Of a stretch of 27,401 nt of DNA, positions 1-7,577 are shown one piece after another; positions within the stretch are counted from its first letter, which is position 1, and each line of letters starts with the position of its first letter. The stretch covers positions 1 to 27,401 of the forward strand of contig CAZEFK010000094.1 of assembly GCA_964511405.1 (NCBI GenBank), written 5' to 3'. Made by a program: the position numbers and the translations under genes. The notes under the pieces are model-generated. The model was not told the origin of the DNA. It saw nothing but the letters and a program-made list of their open reading frames with translations, and did no database searches. The DNA is from CAZEFK01 sp964511405 (lineage in GTDB: Bacteria; Pseudomonadota; Alphaproteobacteria; Elsterales; Elsteraceae).

Positions 1-1
1 G

Positions 2-763
2 GTGATCGTCAAGCTCACGCCCAACGTCACCAACATCCTGGCCCCGGCCCGCGCGGCCAGATCGGGCGGCGCCGACGCGGTGTCGCTCATCAACACCATC
101 AACTCGATCACCGGCGTCGACCTGGAGCGCATGGCGCCGATGCCCGCGGTCGACGGCAAGGGCACCCATGGCGGCTATTGCGGCCCGGCGGTCAAGCCGA
201 TCGCCCTCCACATGGTCGCCGAGATCGCCCGCGACGCCCAGACCCGCGGCCTTCCGATCTCGGGCATCGGCGGGGTCGCGAGCTGGCGCGACGCCGCCGA
301 GTTCCTGGCCCTCGGTGCCGGCACGGTGCAGGTGTGCACGGCGGCCATGCATTACGGCTTCCGCATCGTCGGCGACATGATCGACGGGCTGTCGAACTGG
401 CTGGACGACCACGGCCACGCCTCGGTCGAGGCGATCGTCGGCCGGGCGGTGCCCAACGTCACCGACTGGCAGTACCTGAACATGAACTACAAGCTGATCG
501 CCAAGATCGATCAGGACTTGTGCATCAAGTGCGGGCTCTGCCACATCGCCTGCGAGGACACCTCGCATCAGGCGATCGCCGCCTTGCGCGTCGATGGCAA
601 ACGCCGCTACGAGGTGATCGATGCCGAGTGCGTCGGCTGCAACCTGTGCCAGCATGTCTGCCCGGTGCCCGACTGCATCTCGATGGTCGAGGTCGACACC
701 GGGCTGCCGCCTGTCGACTGGCTGCACGATCCGCGCAACCCGCGCCGGGCCGCGGCGGAATAG
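2..763 (+). CDS. preA: NAD-dependent dihydropyrimidine dehydrogenase, catalytic subunit PreA (3' part)
   Basis: PreA, with PreT, reduces uracil and thymine to the 5,6-dihydro forms, the first step of reductive pyrimidine catabolism in the cytoplasm. The gene is cut by the window edge: what is visible begins inside the FMN-binding TIM barrel (VKLTPNVTNI, then NTINSITGVDLERM, SGIGGVASWRDAAEFLALGA and VQVCTAAMHYGFRIV). The barrel is followed by a C-terminal ferredoxin domain with two [4Fe-4S] motifs, CIKCGLCHIAC and CVGCNLCQHVCP, the arrangement known for PreA and eukaryotic DPYD. The stop codon overlaps the AGGAGG ribosome-binding site of the next gene, so the two are co-transcribed. preT, which normally supplies NAD(P)H electrons, should lie upstream outside the window. 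The codon at base 2 is internal and is not a start. Confidence 0.95.
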   Translation: MIVKLTPNVTNILAPARAARSGGADAVSLINTINSITGVDLERMAPMPAVDGKGTHGGYCGPAVKPIALHMVAEIARDAQTRGLPISGIGGVASWRDAAEFLALGAGTVQVCTAAMHYGFRIVGDMIDGLSNWLDDHGHASVEAIVGRAVPNVTDWQYLNMNYKLIAKIDQDLCIKCGLCHIACEDTSHQAIAALRVDGKRRYEVIDAECVGCNLCQHVCPVPDCISMVEVDTGLPPVDWLHDPRNPRRAAAE

Positions 764-772
764 GAGGGGCCG

Positions 773-2014
773 ATGCGCAACATCCGGGTCAACCAGCAGC
801 GCCTATGGGACAGCCTGGCCGAGATGGCCAAGATCGGCGCCACGCCCAAGGGCGGGGTCTGCCGGCTGGCGCTGACCGACCTCGACCGCCAGGGCCGCGA
901 CCTGTTCGTGGCGTGGTGCCGCGAGGCCGGCTGCAGCATCACGATCGACAAGATGGGCAACATCTTCGCCCGCCGGCCCGGACGCGACAATTCCCTGGCG
1001 CCTGTGATGACCGGCAGCCACCTGGACAGCCAGCCGACCGGCGGGCGCTTCGACGGCGTCTACGGCGTGCTGGCCGGCCTGGAGGTCATCCGCACCCTCA
1101 ATGACCATGGGACCGAGACCCTGCGGCCGATCGAGGTCGCGGTGTGGACCAACGAGGAGGGCTCGCGCTTCGCCCCGGCGATGGTCGCCTCGGGCGTGTT
1201 CGCCGGCGTGTTCGACCTCGATTACGGCCTCTCCCGCGCCGACCTGGACGGCAAGACCATGGGCGAGGAACTGCAGCGCATCGGCTATGCCGGCGACGCC
1301 CCCGTCGGCGGCCGCCCGATCGCCGCCTTCTTCGAGACCCATATCGAGCAGGGCCCGATCCTGGAGGCCGAGAAGAAGACCATCGGCGTGGTCATGGGGG
1401 CCCAGGGCCAGCGCTGGTACGAGATCACGGTCACCGGACAGGAAGCCCATGCCGGCCCGACGCCCATGAAAGTGCGCCGCGACGCCCTGGTCGGCGCGTC
1501 CCGCCTGGTCGGGGCGGTCAACCGGATCGGCCTGGAGAACCAGCCCTATGCCTGCGCCACGGTCGGGCTGATGCAGGTCTCGCCCAACTCGCGCAACACC
1601 ATCCCGGGCAAGGTGTTCTTCACCGTCGACTTCCGCCATCCAGACGCCGAGATCCTGGCCCGGATGGATGCCCAGCTCCGCCAGGCCGTCGAATCGACTT
1701 GTGCCGAGATCGGCCTCGTCCACGAGCTGACCCAGATCTGGCACTCGCCGCCGGTCAAGTTCGCCGAGCCCTGCGTCGAGGCCGTGCGCGCTGCCACCCG
1801 GGACCTGGGGCTGCCGCACATGGAGATCATCTCCGGCGCCGGGCACGACGCCTGCTACATCAGCCGCGTCGCCCCCACGGCCATGGTCTTCGTGCCGTGC
1901 AAGGACGGCATCAGCCATAACGAGATCGAGGACGCGACCCCGGGCGACGGCGGCGCCGGCGCCGACGGCGCGCGCCACGCCGTGCTGGCCCGCGCCGACG
2001 AGCCGGCAGCGTGA
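773..2014 (+). CDS. Zn-dependent M20 carbamoyl-amino-acid hydrolase (beta-ureidopropionase-like)
   Basis: This is a 413-aa member of the M20 amidase/hydantoinase-carbamoylase family (AmaB, HyuC, allantoate amidohydrolase, beta-ureidopropionase). Visible di-metal site residues are H83 and D94 (GSHLDSQPTGGRFD), the EE pair at 128-129 (WTNEEGSRF), H190 (ETHIEQG) and H382 (SHNE). GQEAHAGPTPM at about 222-232 belongs to the lid/dimerisation domain. Substrate cannot be read from sequence alone. Position directly after preA makes hydrolysis of N-carbamoyl-beta-alanine or N-carbamoyl-beta-aminoisobutyrate, the last step of reductive pyrimidine breakdown, the best inference. The start is well set by AGGAGGGG seven bases or fewer upstream. 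The extreme C-terminus (about 391-400) is unusually rich in Gly and Ala but stays in frame with the family's final HAVLARA segment. Confidence 0.9.
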   Translation: MRNIRVNQQRLWDSLAEMAKIGATPKGGVCRLALTDLDRQGRDLFVAWCREAGCSITIDKMGNIFARRPGRDNSLAPVMTGSHLDSQPTGGRFDGVYGVLAGLEVIRTLNDHGTETLRPIEVAVWTNEEGSRFAPAMVASGVFAGVFDLDYGLSRADLDGKTMGEELQRIGYAGDAPVGGRPIAAFFETHIEQGPILEAEKKTIGVVMGAQGQRWYEITVTGQEAHAGPTPMKVRRDALVGASRLVGAVNRIGLENQPYACATVGLMQVSPNSRNTIPGKVFFTVDFRHPDAEILARMDAQLRQAVESTCAEIGLVHELTQIWHSPPVKFAEPCVEAVRAATRDLGLPHMEIISGAGHDACYISRVAPTAMVFVPCKDGISHNEIEDATPGDGGAGADGARHAVLARADEPAA

Positions 2015-2063
2015 CCGGCGGGCCAAGCTTCGGCCCCGGAAGTCGTGAGCCGGGGGACCGGCC

Positions 2064-2885
2064 GTGAGCGCCGTGTCGGTCTCGACGCCGCCCATCGCGG
2101 CAACCGCCGCCGACCTCGCCGTCGACATCCGCGGGCTGTCGCTGGTCTTTGACGCCGCCGATGGCCCGGTGCACGCGCTCAGCGACGTGACGCTGGCGAT
2201 CGAGCGCGGCGCCTTCGTGTCGTTCATCGGACCATCGGGCTGCGGCAAGACCACGCTGATGCGGGTGATCGCCGACCTGGTGCAGCCGACCGGCGGCCAC
2301 ATCGCCGTCGAGGGCATGACGCCGGGCGAAGCCCGGCTCAAGCGCAGCTATGGGTATGTGTTCCAGGCGCCGGCGCTCTATCCCTGGCGCACCGCGGCCG
2401 CCAACGTCGCCCTGCCGCTGGAGATCATGGGCGTGCCCGCGGCCGAGCGGCAGCGGCGCGCGAAACACTATCTGGGCCTGGTCGGCCTGGCCGGGTTCGA
2501 GAAGAAATATCCCTGGGCGCTGTCGGGCGGCATGCAGCAGCGGGTGTCGATCGCCCGCGCGCTCAGCTTCGAGCCCCAGCTCCTGCTGATGGACGAACCG
2601 TTCGGGGCCCTGGACGAGATCACCCGCGACCACCTGAACGAGCAGCTTCTGGCGCTGTGGCGCCAGACCGCCAAGACCGTGATCTTCGTTACCCACTCGA
2701 TCTCGGAAGCCGTCTACCTGTCCAGCCGGATCGTGGTGATGAGCCCGCGGCCCGGGCGCATCATCGACATCATCGACAGCGGCCTGCCGGTCGAGCGCAG
2801 CCTTGATATCCGCGACACGCCCGAGTTCCTGGAGCTGTCGCACCGGGTGCGCGTGGCCCTGCGCGCCGGCCACAGCTATGACTGA
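2064..2885 (+). CDS. ABC transporter ATP-binding protein (nitrate/sulfonate/pyrimidine type)
   Basis: This 273-aa nucleotide-binding subunit of the SsuB/TauB/ThiZ group would sit on the cytoplasmic face of an importer. It has Walker A GPSGCGKT (56-63), Q-loop Q101, signature LSGGMQQR (153-160), Walker B LLLMDEP (173-179) and H-loop H211. Translation most likely starts at GTG 2064, with GGGGGA about seven bases upstream. The stop codon overlaps the ATG of the first permease (ATGACTGA), which indicates translational coupling. With two permeases and an NMT1/THI5-like binding protein following, this makes a complete importer inside a preA operon. Import of a pyrimidine or its degradation product is inferred from context. 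Confidence 0.93.
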   Translation: MSAVSVSTPPIAATAADLAVDIRGLSLVFDAADGPVHALSDVTLAIERGAFVSFIGPSGCGKTTLMRVIADLVQPTGGHIAVEGMTPGEARLKRSYGYVFQAPALYPWRTAAANVALPLEIMGVPAAERQRRAKHYLGLVGLAGFEKKYPWALSGGMQQRVSIARALSFEPQLLLMDEPFGALDEITRDHLNEQLLALWRQTAKTVIFVTHSISEAVYLSSRIVVMSPRPGRIIDIIDSGLPVERSLDIRDTPEFLELSHRVRVALRAGHSYD

Positions 2886-3756
2886 GGGCCTGAAGGCCCA
2901 TGCCCTGCCGGTCGCGGCGGTGGTCGCGGTGCTGGTCGTCGTCTGGTACGGGCTGGCGGTGCTGCTCAACGCGCCGCAGGTGATCGACCAGTTCGAGCGC
3001 GACGACCAGGCCTGGACCACGTCGGACCTGGTGGCCGGCGTCTGGTCCATGGACTCGCCCGTCCTGCCGACGCCCGACCAGATCACCGCCGACATGTGGA
3101 GCTCGGTCTTCGACTGGCCGGTGTCGAGCAACCGCAGCCTCGTCTACCACGCCGGAGTCACGGTCTCGGCGGCGCTCGCCGGCTTCGTCCTCGGCACGCT
3201 GCTCGGCATCGTCCTGGCGGTCGGCATCGTCACGCTGCGGGTGCTGGAGGGCAGCCTGCTGCCCTGGGTGATCGCCTCGCAGACCATCCCGATCCTGGCG
3301 ATCGCGCCCATGGTCGTGGTCGTGCTGGGCAATCTGGGCATCACCGGCCTGGTGCCCAAGGCCGTGATCTCCATGTATCTGTGCTTCTTCCCGGTCGCGG
3401 TCGGCATGGTCAAGGGCCTGCGCGCGCCCGACCCCCTTCAGCTCGACCTGATGGCGACCTACAGCGCCAGCCGCGGCCAGACGCTGCGCAAGCTGCGCCT
3501 GCCGGCGTCCCTGCCCTATCTGATCGCCAGCCTCAAGGTCGCCATTGCCGCCAGCCTGGTCGGCGCCATCGTCGGCGAGCTGCCGACCGGTGCCCAGGCC
3601 GGACTCGGGTCGCGGCTGCTGAGCGGCTCCTATTTCGGCCAGACCATCCAGATCTGGTCGGCGCTGGCCATGGCGGCGATCCTGGGCGTGGTGCTGGTGG
3701 CCCTGGTCGATCTCGCCGGGCGGCTGGCCAGCCGGGCCCTGGGCCAGCCGGCATGA
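2878..3756 (+). CDS. ABC transporter permease 1 (pyrimidine-type importer)
   Basis: This 292-aa inner-membrane subunit belongs to the binding-protein-dependent permease family (BPD_transp_1). One N-terminal membrane segment (about 8-27) is followed by a hydrophilic stretch of roughly 60 residues and then by five or so further hydrophobic helices. The cytoplasmic coupling (EAA-type) segment is near YSASRGQTLRKLRLPASLPYL. I chose ATG 2878, which overlaps the ATPase stop, over an in-frame ATG at 2803 that lies inside the ATPase gene. The last codon overlaps the next permease's start (ATGA at 3753-3756). Two different permeases in tandem imply a heterodimeric membrane domain. Confidence 0.9.
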   Translation: MTEGLKAHALPVAAVVAVLVVVWYGLAVLLNAPQVIDQFERDDQAWTTSDLVAGVWSMDSPVLPTPDQITADMWSSVFDWPVSSNRSLVYHAGVTVSAALAGFVLGTLLGIVLAVGIVTLRVLEGSLLPWVIASQTIPILAIAPMVVVVLGNLGITGLVPKAVISMYLCFFPVAVGMVKGLRAPDPLQLDLMATYSASRGQTLRKLRLPASLPYLIASLKVAIAASLVGAIVGELPTGAQAGLGSRLLSGSYFGQTIQIWSALAMAAILGVVLVALVDLAGRLASRALGQPA

Positions 3757-4679
3757 TCCTGGCCGTCGCCATCCTGCTGCTGGCCGCGGGCTGCCTGGCC
3801 CGGGTCGCGGCGGCGGGTGCCCACGGCCTGGCGGATCCCCTGCTGTGGCTGGCGGTGCTCGCGACCCTGGGCCTGGCCTGGCGGCTACTCGACAGGCTCA
3901 GCGCGCTGCGGGGCCGTGCCCGGCTGCTGGCCCCGGTGCTGTTCGGCCTGCTCGTCCTGTTCCTGTGGCAGGTGGCGGTGGTCGGCTTCGACATCCCGGC
4001 GATCCTGCTGCCGGCGCCCAGCCGCATCGCCCTGACCCTGGCGGCGCGGTTCGACGTGCTGTGGGCCGATTTCGAGCAGACCGTCTTCAAGTCGGTGCTG
4101 GCCGGCTACACCCTCGGCTGCGGCCTGGGCTTCCTGGCCGCCCTGGCGGCCGACCGCGTGCCGTTCCTGGCGCGCGGGATCCTGCCCTTGAGCGGCCTGG
4201 TGTCGGCGGTGCCGGTGGTGGGGATCGCGCCGATCATGGTGATGTGGTTCGGCTTCGGCTGGGAATCGAAGGCGGCCGTGATCGTGGTCATGACCGTCTT
4301 CCCGATGATGGTCAACGCCCTGGCCGGCCTGCAGGCGAGCGACGCCATGGCCCGCGACCTGATGCGCTCCTACGCCGCCGGCTGGGGCCAGACCCTGCTG
4401 AAGCTGCGTCTGCCCGCGGCCCTGCCCTTCATCTTCAACGCGCTCAAGATCAACTCGACCCTGGCCATGATCGGCGCCATCGTCGCCGAGTTCTTCGGTT
4501 CGCCGATCCTGGGCCTGGGCTTCCGCATCAGCGCCGAGATCGCGCGCATGAATGTCGACGTGGTGTGGGCGGCGATCACGCTCGCCGCGGTCGCGGGTTC
4601 GCTGTTCTATGCGCTGATCGCGGCGCTGGAGCGCGCCGTCACCTTCTGGCATCCCTCATACCGCAGCCAGCGGGGCTAA
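3753..4679 (+). CDS. ABC transporter permease 2 (pyrimidine-type importer)
   Basis: This second permease subunit has 308 aa. It begins with two or three hydrophobic segments in the first 80 residues, before the conserved permease core (from about VAVVGFDIPAILLPAPSRI). The coupling motif is visible as YAAGWGQTLLKLRLPAALPF. The ATG at 3753 overlaps the stop of permease 1. The 17-base gap to the binding-protein gene holds an AACGGAGGA ribosome-binding site. It is related to permease 1 but not identical, so the pair probably forms a heterodimer. It stops in TAA at 4677-4679. Confidence 0.9.
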   Translation: MILAVAILLLAAGCLARVAAAGAHGLADPLLWLAVLATLGLAWRLLDRLSALRGRARLLAPVLFGLLVLFLWQVAVVGFDIPAILLPAPSRIALTLAARFDVLWADFEQTVFKSVLAGYTLGCGLGFLAALAADRVPFLARGILPLSGLVSAVPVVGIAPIMVMWFGFGWESKAAVIVVMTVFPMMVNALAGLQASDAMARDLMRSYAAGWGQTLLKLRLPAALPFIFNALKINSTLAMIGAIVAEFFGSPILGLGFRISAEIARMNVDVVWAAITLAAVAGSLFYALIAALERAVTFWHPSYRSQRG

Positions 4680-4696
4680 TAACAACGGAGGACCCC

Positions 4697-5695
4697 ATGT
4701 CGAAGAAGACCTTGGCCCTGGCACTGGGCCTGACGCTCGTCGGCGCCTCGGCCCACGCCGACGACAAGCTCGCCCTGCAGTTGAAGTGGGTGGCCCAGGC
4801 CCAGTTCGCCGGGTACTTCGTGGCCCACGACAAGGGCTTCTACAAGGAGGTCGGGCTCGACGTGACGGTCAAGCCGGGCGGTCCGGACATCAATCCCAGC
4901 CAGGTGATCGCCGGCGGCGGGGCCGACGTGGTGGTCGACTGGATGCCCTCGGCGCTGGCGACGCGCGAGAAGGGCGTGCCGCTGAGCAACATCGCCCAGG
5001 TGTTCCAGCGCTCGGGCATGGAGCTGACCTGCCGCAAGGATTCGCACATCACCAAGCCCGCCGACTTCAAGGGCCACACCCTGGGCGTGTGGTTCGCCGG
5101 CAACGAATATCCGTTCCTGGCCTGGATGGCGAAGCTGGGCCTGAAGACCACGGGCGCGCCGGACGGCGTCACCGTGCTCAAGCAGGGCTTCAATGTCGAC
5201 CCCCTGGTCCAGAAGCAGGCCGACTGCATCTCGACCATGACCTACAACGAGTATTGGCAGGTCATCGACAAGGGCTACAAGCCCGACCAGCTGGTCGTGT
5301 TCAAGTATGAGGACCAGGGTGTCGCGACCCTGGAGGACGGCCTCTACACCCTGGAGAAGAACCTGGCCGACCCGGCCATGTCCAACAAGCTGGCGCGGTT
5401 CCTAAAGGCGTCGTTCAAGGGCTGGGACTATGCCCTCAACCACCAGGACGAGGCGGTCAAGATCGTCCTGGCCAACGACGCGTCGGGCGCCCAGACCAAG
5501 AAGCACCAGACCCGCATGATGGGCGAGATCGCCAAGCTGGTCGCGGGCTCCAAGCAGGGCATCGGCTACCTGGAGCCGGCCGCCTATGAGCGCACGGTCT
5601 CGGAGCTGCTGGCCTCGCAGTCCGACCCGGTGATCAGCAAGAAGCCTGACGGCACCGCCTGGACCCACGCGATCTGGGAGATGTCGAAGAAGTAG
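4697..5695 (+). CDS. NMT1/THI5-like ABC substrate-binding protein
   Basis: This 332-aa periplasmic receptor has a Sec signal peptide (about residues 1-21, cleavage likely after ASAHA). The mature N-terminus LALQLKWVAQAQFAGYFVAHDKGFY is split-domain NMT1 (PF09084-like) sequence. Members of this family bind pyrimidine-type ligands (for example ThiY with formyl-aminopyrimidine), riboflavin, or small sulfonates. In this operon, with preA and a carbamoyl hydrolase, a pyrimidine base or dihydro/carbamoyl derivative is the likely ligand; this is inference. The start is fixed by AACGGAGGA ending about five bases before ATG. It is the last gene of the plus-strand run and is followed by a GC-rich hairpin. 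Confidence 0.9.
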   Translation: MSKKTLALALGLTLVGASAHADDKLALQLKWVAQAQFAGYFVAHDKGFYKEVGLDVTVKPGGPDINPSQVIAGGGADVVVDWMPSALATREKGVPLSNIAQVFQRSGMELTCRKDSHITKPADFKGHTLGVWFAGNEYPFLAWMAKLGLKTTGAPDGVTVLKQGFNVDPLVQKQADCISTMTYNEYWQVIDKGYKPDQLVVFKYEDQGVATLEDGLYTLEKNLADPAMSNKLARFLKASFKGWDYALNHQDEAVKIVLANDASGAQTKKHQTRMMGEIAKLVAGSKQGIGYLEPAAYERTVSELLASQSDPVISKKPDGTAWTHAIWEMSKK

Positions 5696-5703
5696 GACGG
5701 GCG

Positions 5704-5729
5704 TCGGCCCCCGCGGCGGCGGGGGCCGA
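5704..5729. terminator. GC-rich hairpin between convergent genes
   Basis: The arm TCGGCCCCC (5704-5712) is perfectly complementary to GGGGGCCGA (5721-5729). Two more G-C pairs can form inside, giving an 11-bp stem and a 4-nt loop. It sits nine bases after the binding-protein stop and five bases before the end of the minus-strand OYE gene, so it can end transcription from both sides. There is no clear T-tract, so it may be a mere transcript-end stabiliser or act with other factors. Confidence 0.6.
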
Positions 5730-5734
5730 ACCGG

Positions 5735-6805
5735 TCAGGCGGCGGCGAGCACGGGATAGTCGATATAGCCCCGGTCGTCGCCGCCATAGAAGGTGGCGCG
5801 ATCGGCCTCGTTCAGCGGCGCGCCGCGGCGCCAGCGCTCGACCAGATCGGGGTTGGCCAGGAACGGCACGCCGATCGACACCAGGTCGGCCGCCCCCGAC
5901 CGCACCGCGGCGTCGGCGCTGGACCGGTCATAGCCGCCATTGAGCATGAGCGGCCCCTTGAACGCTCGCCGCAGCGCCGGCGCGATCGGCGGGGCGCCGG
6001 CCGGCTCGCTGCCGATCGGCAGCATCAGGTGCAGATAGGCGAGGTCCAGGCGCCCCAGCGCCTCGGCGGCATAGCCGAAGGTCCGGTGCGGATCGGAATC
6101 GCGCATGTCGTTGAAGGGATTGTAGGGCGACAGCCGGACCCCGACATGGTCGGCCGACCAGGCGTCGATCACGGCCTCGGTCACCTCCAGCAGGAACCGC
6201 GCCCGGTTCTCGACACTGCCGCCATAGCGGTCGGTGCGCTGGTTCGAGCCGTCTCGCAGGAACTGATCGATCAGATAGCCATTGGCGCCGTGGATCTCGA
6301 CGCCATCGAAACCGGCCGCCCGGGCGCGCCGGGTCCCGTCGGCATAGAGCAGGGCCAGCGCCGGGATCTCGTCGGTCTCCAACGCCCGCGGCACCGGGAA
6401 GGGCTGCGGGCCGGTGGGCGTGAAGGCTTCGCCGCGGGCAGCGATCGCCGATGGCGCCACCGGCTGGGCGTTGCCCGGCTGCAGCGACGGATGCGAGACG
6501 CGGCCGGTGTGCCAGAGCTGCAGCAGAATCCGCCCGCCTCCCTCGTGCACCGCGTCGGTGACCCGGCGCCAGGCCGCGACCTGATCGTCGCTGTGGATGC
6601 CGGGGGTGTTGGGGTAGCCCACGCCATAGGGCGTGACCTGGGTCGCTTCGGATATGATCAGCCCAGCGCCGGCGCGCTGAGCGTAGTAGGTCGCCGCCGA
6701 GGCGCCCGGCACCGCGCCGGGGGCTCGGTTGCGGGTCATGGGCGCCATGGCGACGCGATTGGGCAGGGCCAGCGCCCCGACCTGGATCGGCGAGAAGATG
6801 TCCAT
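5735..6805 (-). CDS. Old Yellow Enzyme family alkene reductase (NemA-like)
   Basis: This 356-aa FMN-dependent ene-reductase (PF00724) uses NAD(P)H to reduce activated C=C bonds, for example of N-ethylmaleimide, enones or nitro compounds. Visible family features are N-terminal LPNRVAMAPMTRNRA, LQLWHTGRVSHPS (about 95-107), the substrate-anchoring H172 and N175 in EIHGANGYLIDQFL, and DRYGGSVENR (192-201). GVPFLANPD near the C-terminus is the phosphate-binding part of the barrel. I start at ATG 6805 (MDIFSP) with AAAGGA upstream. A longer frame to 6970 would run through the TetR promoter and coding start and looks artificial. It is divergent from a TetR gene, which probably represses it. Confidence 0.93.
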   Translation of the reverse strand: MDIFSPIQVGALALPNRVAMAPMTRNRAPGAVPGASAATYYAQRAGAGLIISEATQVTPYGVGYPNTPGIHSDDQVAAWRRVTDAVHEGGGRILLQLWHTGRVSHPSLQPGNAQPVAPSAIAARGEAFTPTGPQPFPVPRALETDEIPALALLYADGTRRARAAGFDGVEIHGANGYLIDQFLRDGSNQRTDRYGGSVENRARFLLEVTEAVIDAWSADHVGVRLSPYNPFNDMRDSDPHRTFGYAAEALGRLDLAYLHLMLPIGSEPAGAPPIAPALRRAFKGPLMLNGGYDRSSADAAVRSGAADLVSIGVPFLANPDLVERWRRGAPLNEADRATFYGGDDRGYIDYPVLAAA

Positions 6806-6831
6806 GAACGGTGTCGTCCTTTGCCCACAAG

Positions 6832-6890
6832 GTATGTGCCCGCATACTGTGGGAACGGCCGGCCCTCGGAACAAGTACCCGGCCGCATAC
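6832..6890. promoter_or_regulatory. Divergent control region between OYE gene and TetR gene
   Basis: The 97-base gap has GTATG (6832-6836) and CATAC (6843-6847) as an inverted pair. An interrupted CCCgCA/TGtGGG-like symmetry overlaps it at 6839-6853. The heptamer CGCATAC occurs at 6841-6847 and again at 6884-6890. GGCCGGCC lies between (6857-6864). These are plausible TetR operator half-sites controlling both genes. No match to a known consensus is claimed. Confidence 0.4.
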
Positions 6891-6902
6891 ATATATCCGG
6901 CA

Positions 6903-7565
6903 ATGACCGACGATCCGTTTGCCCCCCGCCCGTCCGCCCCCTGCCGGCGCCCACGCGACCGCCGCGCCACCGAGCGCGCCCTGTTGGCCGCCGGTGCCCG
7001 GCTGTTCGCCGAGCGCGGCTACGATGCCGCCACCACGCGCGAGGTTGCCGCCGCCGCCGGCGTCAACGAGCAGCTGATCACCCGCTATTTCGGGGGCAAG
7101 GCCGGGCTGCTGAAGGGGATCCTGGACGGCTTCGGCAAGACCGGGTGCGACAGCGCCGGCCCGCCGCCCGCCGCCGACGTCGAAGGCGAGATCGCCGGGT
7201 TCCTGGCCTTCCACCTGGCGCAGGACTGGCAAGCGCGAGAGGTCAGCCGAGTGACGCTGGAGCGCGCCGTCTGCGACGGCGGCATCGCCCATGCGTTGCG
7301 CGGCCACGTCGCCGAGTGCCGGGCCCGCCAGCTCCACGACCGGCTGGCCGCCCTGGCGGCGCGCGGCCTGATCGACCCGGCCGCCGACCTGCCGCGGATC
7401 GCCCAGGCCGTCGCCAGCCTCAGCTTTGCCTTGGGCGTGGTCGACCAGGTCGTCCTGGGCACCGAAGGCGCCCGCATCCACCCGCTGATCACCGAATCAG
7501 CACGCGTCCTCGCGCGCGGCCTGGCGCCGCCGGGAGCCGGCCCTCGTCCTACGGCAGACTGCTGA
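6903..7565 (+). CDS. TetR family transcriptional regulator
   Basis: This 220-aa protein has a typical TetR N-terminal DNA-binding domain: helix 1 ALLAAGARLFAERGYDAATT, then the helix-turn-helix REVAAAAGVNEQLITRYFGGKAGLL (about 46-70). The C-terminal ligand domain is not recognisable to a specific effector. ATG 6903 gives the normal short N-terminal tail; the frame is open further upstream but would overlap the OYE gene. Divergent orientation to the OYE gene suggests repression of an electrophile-responsive reductase, as in NemR/NemA. It ends 12 bases from the end of the convergent winged-helix/TPR gene. Confidence 0.88.
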   Translation: MTDDPFAPRPSAPCRRPRDRRATERALLAAGARLFAERGYDAATTREVAAAAGVNEQLITRYFGGKAGLLKGILDGFGKTGCDSAGPPPAADVEGEIAGFLAFHLAQDWQAREVSRVTLERAVCDGGIAHALRGHVAECRARQLHDRLAALAARGLIDPAADLPRIAQAVASLSFALGVVDQVVLGTEGARIHPLITESARVLARGLAPPGAGPRPTADC

Positions 7566-7577
7566 CGACCTCAGCCA

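Noticed and set aside
1930..2014. Possible double frameshift at the end of the M20 hydrolase because of an odd Gly/Ala-rich stretch
   Set aside because: The stretch aligns position by position with the expected P-x-D-x-x-A-G-A pattern and the final HAVLARA is in frame, so substitutions are enough to explain it.
803..2341. 512-aa minus-strand open frame over the M20 hydrolase and ABC ATPase
   Set aside because: Low-complexity composition and antisense to two firmly identified genes; no motif of its own.
6806..6970. 55-residue N-terminal extension of the OYE protein
   Set aside because: It would run through the divergent promoter and the first codons of the TetR gene; ATG 6805 has a ribosome-binding site and gives the family's normal N-terminus.
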